DNA of 21,032 bases from CAVXDP01 sp964562925 (GTDB lineage: Archaea > Thermoproteota > Bathyarchaeia > 40CM-2-53-6 > CAVXDP01): NCBI GenBank assembly GCA_964562925.1, contig CAZLVF010000023.1:1-21032 (forward strand), in the 5' to 3' direction. Position numbers and translations under genes: made by a program. The notes under the pieces are model-generated. The model did no database searches, was not told the DNA's origin, and saw nothing but the letters and a program-made list of their open reading frames with translations. Below are positions 14,403 to 21,032 of the stretch, piece after piece (positions within the stretch are counted from its first letter, which is position 1; each line of letters begins with the position of its first letter).

Positions 14403-15701
14403 CTACATGTAATCCCAGAGGTCTGAATGCTCCTCGTTTCTGTTCGAAGCTGCCAGTTGTGTCACCCTTCCAGCGCTTTCAGAAACCAGTTCTATCTTTC
14501 CGTAGACGCCATCGTATCCGGGTACGACTTTCGCCATATCTAGACGAACCTTCTCGATGTTTGATGCTATAGATTCATCTGTGATGCGTGCTATGTCCTC
14601 GCGGGGAACGTTTAGAAGCACTTCATACTCGCTTCCGAAAGCTTCTAACAAGGAATTGTATGTCTTCCAGACTTTGGATGTTGAAGGCTGATCAGATCCG
14701 AAAGTTGTTGCTAGGATCTCTGAGAGAGGCAGTAGGTGAACGTATCCAATCGTGCACTCCGGTTCGTATCCGTAGTCTCTATCGGCCAGCTCCTCGACGC
14801 GCTGCTCAACCCCCTTTGTCATTCTCCTCCCACATCTCGGACAGATGTTTCCTCGCTTCAGAGCCTCCTTCGGCGGCATAGAGACCCCGCATGTCCTATG
14901 TCCAGTCCAATGGTATTTGCCGTAGGCAGGATGAGTTTCTATTGTAAACCTAAAGCGGGCGGGGTTCTTTGCCTTGATCGCGTCCGTGATAGCCTCGTAT
15001 GTAAGCTCCTCCAACTCGAAGACGTTTGCCTCTCGACCGATCCTCCATGGCCAATGAGAGTGCGAGTCAGAGTTTGATAGCAACGTGTAACTATCCAACG
15101 CGCTAAGCCTCCAGTTCATCGGAGGATCTGAAGAAAGACCAGTCTCTAGAGCATTCACATGTCTAGTCATATCTTGGTAGCAATCGTCTAACCGGTCGAA
15201 GCCGCTGTACGCCCCGAAAACGCTGAACCAGGGCGTCCAAGCATGTGCCGGAAAGAGCAAGTTGTCCGATGATACATCCATCACTTCCTCGACCAGGGAT
15301 GATGCGGTCATGCTGAGGGTGGGTCGTCCATCTGAGGAAAGGCTCCCATACTTGGACAGTCTATCGTTGATCTGTGATGCAGTTTCGAAGTTTGGAGTCA
15401 AGATTACATGGTGAATCTTCTTTGTGGAGCCTTGATGTTCAAAAACTGTACACACTTCTACAGAAAGAACGAATGCCACTCTAGACGTTTGGTCAAACCT
15501 CGGCCTGAAGATGCCGACCTCATCAATTTCAAACAATTCTCGTTTGATCTCTTCGAACCATTCTGGGTGTGTGAAATCGCCGACGCCTATGACATCTAGC
15601 CCCTTGACAGCTCCGAATCTAGCTATCTCCGTTATGTTCATGCTAGTGCTCGTTGCTCTACTATACCGTGAGTGAATGTGAAGGTCAGCGATAACTCTCA
15701 A
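14403..15701 (-). CDS. Endonuclease Q (PHP-domain DNA repair nuclease)
   Basis: A 432-residue protein of the PHP/EndoQ family, which nicks DNA 5' of deaminated bases (uracil, hypoxanthine, xanthine) and abasic sites. The PHP metal-site motifs are clear: DLHIHSRYS (6-14), VGDFTHPEW (40-48), SVEVC (80-84), PAHAWTPWF (151-159) and NSDSHSHWPWRIGRE (210-224). A zinc-binding insert follows, with Cys271, Cys287 and Cys290 (and probably His268): GHRTCG and ICPRCGRR. The last 130 residues form the C-terminal domain typical of the family. The start is TTG 15701. A minus-strand TATA-like CTTAAATT at 15742-15749 predicts transcription start near 15719, leaving a short leader. It stands alone, divergent from proS. 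Confidence 0.9.
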   Translation of the reverse strand: MRVIADLHIHSRYSRATSTSMNITEIARFGAVKGLDVIGVGDFTHPEWFEEIKRELFEIDEVGIFRPRFDQTSRVAFVLSVEVCTVFEHQGSTKKIHHVILTPNFETASQINDRLSKYGSLSSDGRPTLSMTASSLVEEVMDVSSDNLLFPAHAWTPWFSVFGAYSGFDRLDDCYQDMTRHVNALETGLSSDPPMNWRLSALDSYTLLSNSDSHSHWPWRIGREANVFELEELTYEAITDAIKAKNPARFRFTIETHPAYGKYHWTGHRTCGVSMPPKEALKRGNICPRCGRRMTKGVEQRVEELADRDYGYEPECTIGYVHLLPLSEILATTFGSDQPSTSKVWKTYNSLLEAFGSEYEVLLNVPREDIARITDESIASNIEKVRLDMAKVVPGYDGVYGKIELVSESAGRVTQLAASNRNEEHSDLWDYM

Positions 15702-15741
15702 TCTTTAGGGCACCGAATTGTCAGGAAATAGAACGTACACG

Positions 15742-15749
15742 AATTTAAG
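15742..15749 (-). promoter_or_regulatory. TATA-like box of the endonuclease Q gene
   Basis: CTTAAATT on the minus strand lies about 44 nt before the TTG start at 15701, giving a predicted leader of about 18 nt. Confidence 0.4.
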
Positions 15750-15819
15750 ATGTGCAAAATTGTCTCACCACTATCTAGTCTGTATTAGGTAAGGCGGGCC
15801 TCCCGCAGCGTTTTCAAGC

Positions 15820-15826
15820 TTAAATA
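15820..15826 (+). promoter_or_regulatory. TATA box of proS
   Basis: TTAAATA predicts transcription start near 15850 and a leader of about 130 nt. Just upstream is a GCGGG-CCT-CCCGC inverted repeat. The leader holds a short frame from 15914 (MRDPYLDDLMQ, 34 codons) overlapping the proS start in another frame, with no sign that it is a gene. Confidence 0.4.
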
Positions 15827-15980
15827 CAGGGCGAAATCAACTCTACGGCAAATCAAGATCTAAGAAGCCTCAACTCCCAAGGTAAAGTTGCTGCGAAGTT
15901 GATCCGCTTCTAGATGCGTGACCCATATCTAGATGATCTGATGCAGAACCTTCAGAGTCCTCAAAGAGGCGTCGAAGGGT

Positions 15981-17426
15981 ATGAGCAAAGATATCGGCAT
16001 AACCGTGAAGAAGTCTGAGAACTTCTCTGAGTGGTACACGCAAGTCGTAGTCAAGGCGGAACTGGCTGACTATGCGGCTATGAAAGGCTTCATGGTCTGT
16101 ATGCCTTATGGTTATTCGATCTGGGAGAAGATCAGAGAGTTCATCGACAGGGAGATAAAGAAGACGGGACACAAGAATGCCTATTTTCCCACACTAATCC
16201 CAGAGAGCTTCATCAGAAAAGAGGCTGAACACTTCTCAGGCTTCACCCCTGAGGTCTTCTGGGTCACGCACGCAGGAGATACTGAACTGACTGAACGACT
16301 AGCCGCAAGACCGACGTCTGAAACCATAGCCTACGACTCGTATGCGAAGTGGATAAAGAGCTGGAGGGACCTACCGCTTCTATTGAATTTCTGGAACTCG
16401 GTTTTGAGAGCTGAGATAAAAGCGACACGCCCGTTCCTTCGGACGAGCGAATTCCTCTGGCAGGAGGGACATACAGTTCACGCATCGAAGGAGGAGGCTG
16501 ATAAGGAGGTTATGCAGATGTTGGAGGTCTACCGTGACCTAGTCGAGAATCACCTGGCGACACCTGTCCTCTGTGGAACGAAGACCGATAGCGAGAAGTT
16601 TGTTGGAGCCCTCTATACGACCACTCTGGAAGCGTTGATGCTCGATGGGAAGGTTCTGCAGATGGGAACCTCCCACAACCTTGGACAGAATTTCTCGAAG
16701 CCCTTTGGGATAAAGTATGTCGGAAAAGATGAGAAAGAACATTTTGCCTGGACGACCTCTTGGGGCGTCTCTTGGCGTCTTATCGGCGGCATAATAATGG
16801 TTCACGGAGATGATAAAGGCCTCATCTTACCACCGAGGATAGCTCCTATACAGGCCGTGATAATTCCAATATTCTATGACGATGAGGGGAAGGCCAAAGT
16901 ATTTGAAAAGATGAGCGATGTGGCAAGAGCCTTAGAGAAAGCTGGAATAGGCGTATCGATGGATGATAGAACGCAGTATACCCCCGGCTGGAAGTTCAAT
17001 GAATGGGAGTTGAAAGGAGTGCCTCTTAGACTAGAGATAGGGCCCAGAGACCTTGAGAAGAATCAGGTCACTGGGGTACGTAGAGACTCCGGTGAAAGAG
17101 TTCCGATAAGCGATCAAGAGCTTGTGGAGAAGGTGAAGGCTCTCTTGGAAGATATTCAGGAAAGCCTGTTCAGAAACGCGAAGCGATTCTTGGATGAGCA
17201 TATCAAAACCGTATCTGACTACCAGCAGTTCAGAAAGATTATCGAAAGCGAGGGAGGATTTTTAAGAGCATGCTGGTGTTCAGACACATCGTGCGAACAG
17301 AAGATTAAGGACGAGACAGGAGCAACGATCAGGTTGATACCCCTTGAAAAGGAAGAGGTTTTCTCACAGTGCATTTACTGTGGTAGGAAGGCGGATCAAG
17401 TAGCGTATTTCGCAAGATCCTACTAG
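15981..17426 (+). CDS. proS: Prolyl-tRNA synthetase, archaeal/eukaryotic type
   Basis: A 481-residue class II synthetase that charges tRNA-Pro. It lacks the bacterial editing insert. It has the class II core with RPTSETIAYDSYAKWI, the motif-2 stretch RAEIKATRPFLRTSEFLWQE, then LMLDGKVLQMGTSHNLGQNF and AWTTSWGVSWRLIGGIIMVH, with GLILPPRIAPIQ at the junction to the anticodon-binding domain. The C-terminal zinc-binding domain of the archaeal type is complete (CWCSDTSC, then CIYCGRKADQ). The chain ends in the usual Tyr. ATG 15981 gives the family N-terminus. It is monocistronic by appearance and divergent from endonuclease Q. Confidence 0.95.
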   Translation: MSKDIGITVKKSENFSEWYTQVVVKAELADYAAMKGFMVCMPYGYSIWEKIREFIDREIKKTGHKNAYFPTLIPESFIRKEAEHFSGFTPEVFWVTHAGDTELTERLAARPTSETIAYDSYAKWIKSWRDLPLLLNFWNSVLRAEIKATRPFLRTSEFLWQEGHTVHASKEEADKEVMQMLEVYRDLVENHLATPVLCGTKTDSEKFVGALYTTTLEALMLDGKVLQMGTSHNLGQNFSKPFGIKYVGKDEKEHFAWTTSWGVSWRLIGGIIMVHGDDKGLILPPRIAPIQAVIIPIFYDDEGKAKVFEKMSDVARALEKAGIGVSMDDRTQYTPGWKFNEWELKGVPLRLEIGPRDLEKNQVTGVRRDSGERVPISDQELVEKVKALLEDIQESLFRNAKRFLDEHIKTVSDYQQFRKIIESEGGFLRACWCSDTSCEQKIKDETGATIRLIPLEKEEVFSQCIYCGRKADQVAYFARSY

Positions 17427-17459
17427 CATGCGCTCACATATTCCGATCATTATCATAAG

Positions 17460-17480
17460 GTTCTCCGGAGCTTTTCCTTT
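17460..17480 (+). terminator. Possible terminator after proS
   Basis: The palindrome CTCCGGAG is followed at once by a T-rich stretch (CTTTTCCTTT), 35 nt after the proS stop. Confidence 0.35.
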
Positions 17481-17504
17481 AGAGAAACGAATTTGAGGTT
17501 CCAG

Positions 17505-17604
17505 NNNNNNNNNNNNNNNNNNNNNNNNNNNNNNNNNNNNNNNNNNNNNNNNNNNNNNNNNNNNNNNNNNNNNNNNNNNNNNNNNNNNNNNNNNNNNNNN
17601 NNNN
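17505..17604. other. Scaffold gap of exactly 100 N
   Basis: The gap is flanked on both sides by the same 11 bases, TGAGGTTCCAG (17494-17504 and 17605-17615). The fixed length of 100 looks like a placeholder. If the flanks are one and the same sequence, nothing is missing and proS and rps26e are about 130 nt apart. Confidence 0.9.
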
Positions 17605-17621
17605 TGAGGTTCCAGACAACC

Positions 17622-17629
17622 TTTTAAGG
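17622..17629 (+). promoter_or_regulatory. TATA-like box of the eS26 gene
   Basis: TTTTAAGG lies about 40 nt before the ATG at 17666, predicting a leader of about 15 nt. Confidence 0.4.
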
Positions 17630-17665
17630 CATCTAACTCGATCTAGGTATGGAGCCGCAAGTTCA

Positions 17666-17944
17666 ATGACCAAGAAGAGAAGGTCAAGAGGAAGAAGTAA
17701 AGGAGGCAAGGGAAGAAGCGAGCTTGTCCAGTGTACCAATTGTGGGATGCAGATCCCCAGAGATAAGGCGAAGCGTGTAACAAGCTTCGTCTCGTTGGTT
17801 GAACCAACATTGGCGAGAGAGCTCAGGGCTAGGGGAGCGTACATAGCCCGAAAGAGCGTCGTGAAGTATTACTGTGTCTCCTGCGCGGTCCACTACGGTG
17901 TCTCAAAAGTGAGAGCCCGCGACGAGAGGAGACTCCCGTACTAG
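17666..17944 (+). CDS. rps26e: Small-subunit ribosomal protein eS26
   Basis: A 92-residue protein of the eS26 family, shared by eukaryotes and TACK/Asgard-type archaea. The N-terminus is very basic and Gly/Arg/Ser-rich (TKKRRSRGRSKGGKGRS). The zinc site is formed by CTNC (23-26) and CVSC (70-73). The segment PRDKAKRVTSFV between them is conserved, and YYCVSCAVHYGVSKVRARDERR is the usual C-terminal block. In the ribosome it sits at the mRNA exit site. It has its own promoter and leads into the phospholipid synthase gene 117 nt on. Its presence supports a non-euryarchaeal host. Confidence 0.93.
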   Translation: MTKKRRSRGRSKGGKGRSELVQCTNCGMQIPRDKAKRVTSFVSLVEPTLARELRARGAYIARKSVVKYYCVSCAVHYGVSKVRARDERRLPY

Positions 17945-18061
17945 ATTTGGATTCAGAATCACGTTTCGATGTTATGCAAGACCTCCGCTGCTATTTTTCA
18001 AAGACTCTCGAACCACTCTGAGTTGTACCCCGAGACAATAGACGAGAGCTTGAACCTTGAA

Positions 18062-18649
18062 ATGCTGAACAAGGTAAAGGAGAAGCTGGCCGTCCCTCTG
18101 AACAAATCTGCAAGGCTTCTCCACCAGGTGGGCTTTACACCGATCATGGCAAGCCTCCTCGGTCTGTTCAGCGCTCTAGTTTCAGGGGCAGCATATTTCA
18201 GCACGAGGTATCTTTCAGACATGATCTATCCGGCCTTGGGATTTTTACTCCTCTCAGGTTTTCTCGACGCCGTAGACGGGGCGATGGCGAGACTCTACAG
18301 TAAAGTAACACGTTTTGGAGGGATTTTGGACTCGGTCAGCGATAGAATCGAAGAGATAGCGGTCTTGACAGGTATAGTCGCCGGCGGCCTGGTCTCTGCT
18401 CCGATCGGGCTGTCCGCGTTGGCCGGTTCAATAATGGTTAGTTATGTAAGAGCGAGAGCTGAGAGCGAAGGAGTCGATATGAGCGGTGTCGGATTCGCAG
18501 AACGACCCGAAAGACTGATCATCTTGGCAGGCGCAACCGCTCTCAGACAAATGGAGATTGGGGTACTCGTTATCGCGGTTGTGGCTTGGGTCACGGTAGC
18601 CCAGAGGATGATGCATGCGTACAGGCGGCTCAGACGGTTGGAGGAGTGA
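18062..18649 (+). CDS. CDP-alcohol phosphatidyltransferase, probably archaetidylinositol phosphate synthase
   Basis: A 195-residue membrane enzyme with the CDP-alcohol phosphatidyltransferase signature D-x2-DG-x2-AR-x8-G-x3-D-x3-D, seen as DAVDGAMAR, eight residues, then GGILDSVSDR, plus about six hydrophobic segments. Archaeal members of this length commonly join CDP-archaeol to inositol-1-phosphate in polar lipid synthesis; glycerol- or serine-using relatives cannot be excluded. The frame runs 31 codons further upstream to an ATG at 17969. I start at ATG 18062, because MLNKVKEKLAVPLNKSARLL matches the family N-terminus and the upstream residues look non-homologous. It may be co-transcribed with eS26. 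Confidence 0.8.
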   Translation: MLNKVKEKLAVPLNKSARLLHQVGFTPIMASLLGLFSALVSGAAYFSTRYLSDMIYPALGFLLLSGFLDAVDGAMARLYSKVTRFGGILDSVSDRIEEIAVLTGIVAGGLVSAPIGLSALAGSIMVSYVRARAESEGVDMSGVGFAERPERLIILAGATALRQMEIGVLVIAVVAWVTVAQRMMHAYRRLRRLEE

Positions 18650-18690
18650 GAATACTCTCTAGCTGAAAAATGAGTCGGACGATTTTCAAA

Positions 18691-18718
18691 GCTTCAACTC
18701 TTCCGGTTAGCTTGAAGC
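18691..18718. repeat. Inverted repeat just upstream of a TATA box
   Basis: GCTTCAA (18691-18697) and TTGAAGC (18712-18718) are perfect complements with a 14-nt spacer, 2 nt upstream of the TATA box at 18721-18729. This could be an operator, or the 3' hairpin of the preceding transcript. Confidence 0.35.
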
Positions 18719-18720
18719 AG

Positions 18721-18729
18721 CATTATATA
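18721..18729 (+). promoter_or_regulatory. TATA box for the small zinc protein / thrS unit
   Basis: CATTATATA predicts transcription start near 18751, 36 nt before the ATG at 18787. Confidence 0.5.
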
Positions 18730-18786
18730 GACAGTTGTAAGATACACCTTGCGCTAGCGGTTGCCGGACGAGGCTCGTGAGATTCT

Positions 18787-18993
18787 ATGGGGAAGGTTGA
18801 GAAGGGTATACATTGTAGTGTGGTCGGGTGCGGTGAAGCAGCTGTGAGGTCGATCTCAACAGAGAAGGTTGCGGAAGCCGGCTTGGATGTTGGAACAGCG
18901 CGCCGCGCGTATCTATGTAGGAAACATTACAAGGAAATGAAGAAGAAATCGAAGAAGAGTAGAATGATCGAGAAATGGAGATACATGGCGTAG
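18787..18993 (+). CDS. Small zinc-finger-like protein of unknown function
   Basis: A 68-residue, strongly basic protein. Cys10 and Cys15 (CSVVGC) and, later, CRKH (about 44-47) make a plausible single zinc site. A Lys-rich tail follows (KEMKKKSKKSRMIEKWRY). This looks like a nucleic-acid or ribosome-binding protein, but I recognise no named family. It has its own TATA box and lies 16 nt ahead of thrS, so both are probably on one mRNA, suggesting a translation-related role (inference). The start is ATG 18787, with no good ribosome site visible. Confidence 0.7.
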   Translation: MGKVEKGIHCSVVGCGEAAVRSISTEKVAEAGLDVGTARRAYLCRKHYKEMKKKSKKSRMIEKWRYMA

Positions 18994-19009
18994 ATTCTTG
19001 GTGCCTTGA

Positions 19010-20857
19010 ATGAGGATGCTATTTATTCACTCTGATCATTTCGAATATGAGGTTAGAGACAAGGCTGTAAAGTATCCTGAGGAGATCTCTGAAGACAAGA
19101 AGAAAGGATCGGTCGATGAGGCGTTAGTTGCCTTCTGCACCGTTGAGAAGGAAGATGAGAAAGATCCTAGCCTGATAGCGGCTAAAGCTTCAGGTTACAT
19201 TAGAGAGGTTGCTGAACAGATAGGTGTGAAGAACATCGTTATCTATCCGTACGCGCATCTCTCGAGCAGTCTAGGATCAAGAGACACGGCCATACCACTT
19301 CTGGAAAGTATAGAGCAAGCGTTGACCGGTCAAGGCTATAATGTAGATCGAAGCCCTTTCGGATGGTACAAGAGTTTCCTAATAAAATGTAAAGGCCACC
19401 CGCTATCAGAGCTCTCGAGAACCGTAACACTCGAGGAGGTGAAGCCTGAAGCCGCGGCTATCGAAACGGTCTATATGGTCATGGATGTTGACGGGAGACT
19501 GTACGAACCGAGGGAGTACCTTAGGAAACCTGGCCGCGAAGATTTCAAGGCTTTAGTGGAGAAGGAGGCTCTGAGACAGGGTCTCCTCGGCGGCCAACCG
19601 AGGTTTATCGATTACTGTAGAAAGTTTGGGATAGAGTGGGAGCCTTTCTCTGATGTTGGGCATATGCGGTACGGTCCCGAAGCGACCCTGATGTTCGATC
19701 TGATAGGAGAATACGCTTGGATTCTGGCCAGGTCTCTGGATATACCGGTGTTTCAAGTGCGTGGAACCAACATGTTCAACCTTTCCGAGCGGCCCGTGAG
19801 AGAGCATGCAAACCTCTTCGGCGCCAAACTATACGAGGTAAAGGTTGACGAGAAGGAGCTTGTACTCAGATATGCGGCATGCCACCAACAGTTCTCTATG
19901 GTCAAGGATTGGTCGTTGAGCTATAGGCATGTTCCCTTCGGAACGTTCGAGGTAGCTGACAGCTACAGGCTCGAGCAGAGCGGTGAGCTACTCCTCTGTT
20001 TTCGCGTCAGGAAACTTCACATGCCAGACCTCCATATCTACTGTAGGAACCTCGAGGATTCGATGAGGATCTCGTTAAAGGTTCATGAGAAGATCTATGA
20101 AGAGATTAGGAAACTTGGCCGGGAGTATGTTTCTATATACAATACGACCAGAACCTTCTACGATTCGAATGTGGAGTTCTTCAAGAGACTGATCGAGGTT
20201 GAACGGAAGCCGATCCTCCTCAACTTCGTTCCAGAGAACCTCTACTACTGGGTTGTAAACGTTGAATATACGGTGATCGACGAGTTAGACAGACCCCGCG
20301 AGATAGCCACGTTCCAGATAGACGTTGGAAACGCTGAGAGGTTCGGCATCTCATATGTGGATGAGGATGGAAAGAGAAATTATCCTTCCATAATCCACAC
20401 GGCGCTAATCGGAACCGTTGAGAGATACCTCTTCACGCTGCTCGATCAGGCGGCTATAGATGAGAAGATGAAGAAGAAGCCGTCTCTTCCAGTGTGGCTG
20501 TCTCCAACACAGGTCAGAATTATCCCTGTTGCAAAGGCACATCTCAACTATGCTATGGAAGTGGCGGACGATTTGGAAAAGGCTGGGTTCCGCGTCGACG
20601 TTGATGACAGAGAAGAGACTGTACCCAAGAAGGTTAGAGATGGAGAGGTAGCGTGGATTCCGTACATTGTTGTTGTTGGTGAAAAAGAAGTCGAGAGGAG
20701 CATAGTATCGGTTAGAACACGCTTCGACGAATCTCCTAAGACCATCCACGTTGACAAACTTGTGAGAAATATCAGTAAAGAAATGGATGGATATCCCTAT
20801 CATCCGTCAGGTCTCCCGCGAAAGTTAAGTGCCAGACCGGGATACAAAACAACGTGA
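19010..20857 (+). CDS. thrS: Threonyl-tRNA synthetase, archaeal type with N-terminal editing domain
   Basis: A 615-residue class II synthetase that charges tRNA-Thr. Residues 1-140 form the archaea-specific editing domain, related to D-aminoacyl-tRNA deacylase, which removes wrongly attached serine (MRMLFIHSDHFEYE, KNIVIYPYAHLSSSL, SPFGWYKSFLIKCKGHPLSE). The catalytic core follows, with RYAACHQQFSMVKDW and YRHVPFGTFEVADSYRLEQSG (motif 2), and GTVERYLFTLLDQ (motif 3). The C-terminal anticodon-binding domain begins near LPVWLSPTQVRIIPV. Both functions are on one chain, unlike Crenarchaeota with split ThrRS-cat/ThrRS-ed genes. ATG 19010 gives the family N-terminus. It lies 16 nt after the small zinc protein. 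Confidence 0.95.
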   Translation: MRMLFIHSDHFEYEVRDKAVKYPEEISEDKKKGSVDEALVAFCTVEKEDEKDPSLIAAKASGYIREVAEQIGVKNIVIYPYAHLSSSLGSRDTAIPLLESIEQALTGQGYNVDRSPFGWYKSFLIKCKGHPLSELSRTVTLEEVKPEAAAIETVYMVMDVDGRLYEPREYLRKPGREDFKALVEKEALRQGLLGGQPRFIDYCRKFGIEWEPFSDVGHMRYGPEATLMFDLIGEYAWILARSLDIPVFQVRGTNMFNLSERPVREHANLFGAKLYEVKVDEKELVLRYAACHQQFSMVKDWSLSYRHVPFGTFEVADSYRLEQSGELLLCFRVRKLHMPDLHIYCRNLEDSMRISLKVHEKIYEEIRKLGREYVSIYNTTRTFYDSNVEFFKRLIEVERKPILLNFVPENLYYWVVNVEYTVIDELDRPREIATFQIDVGNAERFGISYVDEDGKRNYPSIIHTALIGTVERYLFTLLDQAAIDEKMKKKPSLPVWLSPTQVRIIPVAKAHLNYAMEVADDLEKAGFRVDVDDREETVPKKVRDGEVAWIPYIVVVGEKEVERSIVSVRTRFDESPKTIHVDKLVRNISKEMDGYPYHPSGLPRKLSARPGYKTT

Positions 20858-20882
20858 AACAAGCGAACATAGGCATGGAAGA

Positions 20883-20891
20883 TTTTATATT
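20883..20891 (+). promoter_or_regulatory. TATA box of the last gene
   Basis: TTTTATATT predicts transcription start near 20913, about 20 nt before the ATG at 20932. Confidence 0.5.
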
Positions 20892-20931
20892 CGGTTCGGG
20901 CCTATGATGAGAGGTTCGAGGTAACCGATGG

Positions 20932-21032
20932 ATGAGTAAGGATCAAGCATACGGCGGGATCATATTCATAGTTGCTTTGATCGTGGCGATAGGATATGTA
21001 GTCGCGTTCCTCGCACCCTACCTGAACCTTCC
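20932..21032 (+). CDS. Small membrane protein, N-terminal part only
   Basis: The frame from ATG 20932 is open to the window edge, with 33 residues visible: MSKDQAYGG followed by a strongly hydrophobic stretch (IIFIVALIVAIGYVVAFLA), clearly one transmembrane helix with the N-terminus probably inside. No family is recognised. An ATG four bases upstream (20928) stops after three codons. The TATA box at 20883-20891 supports the start of a transcript here. Confidence 0.55.
   Translation, partial: MSKDQAYGGIIFIVALIVAIGYVVAFLAPYLNL

Noticed and set aside
15914..16018. A short upstream frame overlapping the proS start
   Set aside because: There is no ribosome site and no conserved feature, so it is likely chance within the leader.

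Overview
The window looks like chromosomal sequence from an archaeon of the TACK group. The main evidence is a complete Cdv/ESCRT cell-division cluster that includes CdvA (a TACK-type protein), together with ribosomal protein eS26, Alba, an archaeal-type threonyl-tRNA synthetase with its own N-terminal editing domain, archaeal/eukaryotic-type prolyl-tRNA synthetase and endonuclease Q. Bathyarchaeia or a neighbouring lineage would fit, but the sequence alone does not settle the phylum. A run of 100 Ns suggests a metagenome or draft scaffold. I see no phage, insertion sequence, CRISPR, tRNA or rRNA.

Layout. Positions 1-360 hold the tail of an unknown protein, followed by about 445 bases with no gene. 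Positions 800-5300 carry surface-glycosylation and membrane genes: a GT87-like glycosyltransferase, an AN1-zinc-finger/M50 membrane protease, a PMT/GT39-type glycosyltransferase and a sugar nucleotidyltransferase. Positions 5380-7615 carry two convergent methyl-cycle genes, a core methionine synthase and S-adenosylhomocysteine hydrolase. Positions 7948-12482, on the minus strand, hold the division cluster in transcription order: ESCRT-III paralogue, cdvA, winged-helix cdvB, cdvC (Vps4), an Lrp/AsnC regulator, and a third ESCRT-III paralogue. Alba is divergent from it. Then come alaX (minus), endonuclease Q (minus), proS (plus), a scaffold gap, eS26, a CDP-alcohol phosphatidyltransferase, a small zinc-binding protein, thrS, and the start of a small membrane protein.

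Main discovery. The PMT gene is interrupted by two in-frame stop codons inside a 27-nt segment, immediately after the conserved Asp-Glu of the first loop. The segment and its flanks fold into a bulge-helix-bulge-like structure: a 7-bp outer helix, an imperfect 4-bp central helix between two 3-nt bulges, and a 6-bp inner hairpin. Cutting both bulges at the positions used by archaeal splicing endonuclease removes exactly 27 nt and restores the reading frame as DE-KYYV. I interpret this as a very short archaeal pre-mRNA intron. A translational bypass element is the main alternative.

Other points worth attention are a perfect 19-bp palindrome upstream of the division operon, an Lrp gene within that operon, a probable CTG start for the third ESCRT-III gene that overlaps the lrp stop, two candidate structured RNAs around alba, and a scaffold gap whose flanks carry the same 11 bases and may hide no sequence. 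All calls rest on reading the sequence; no database search was run.
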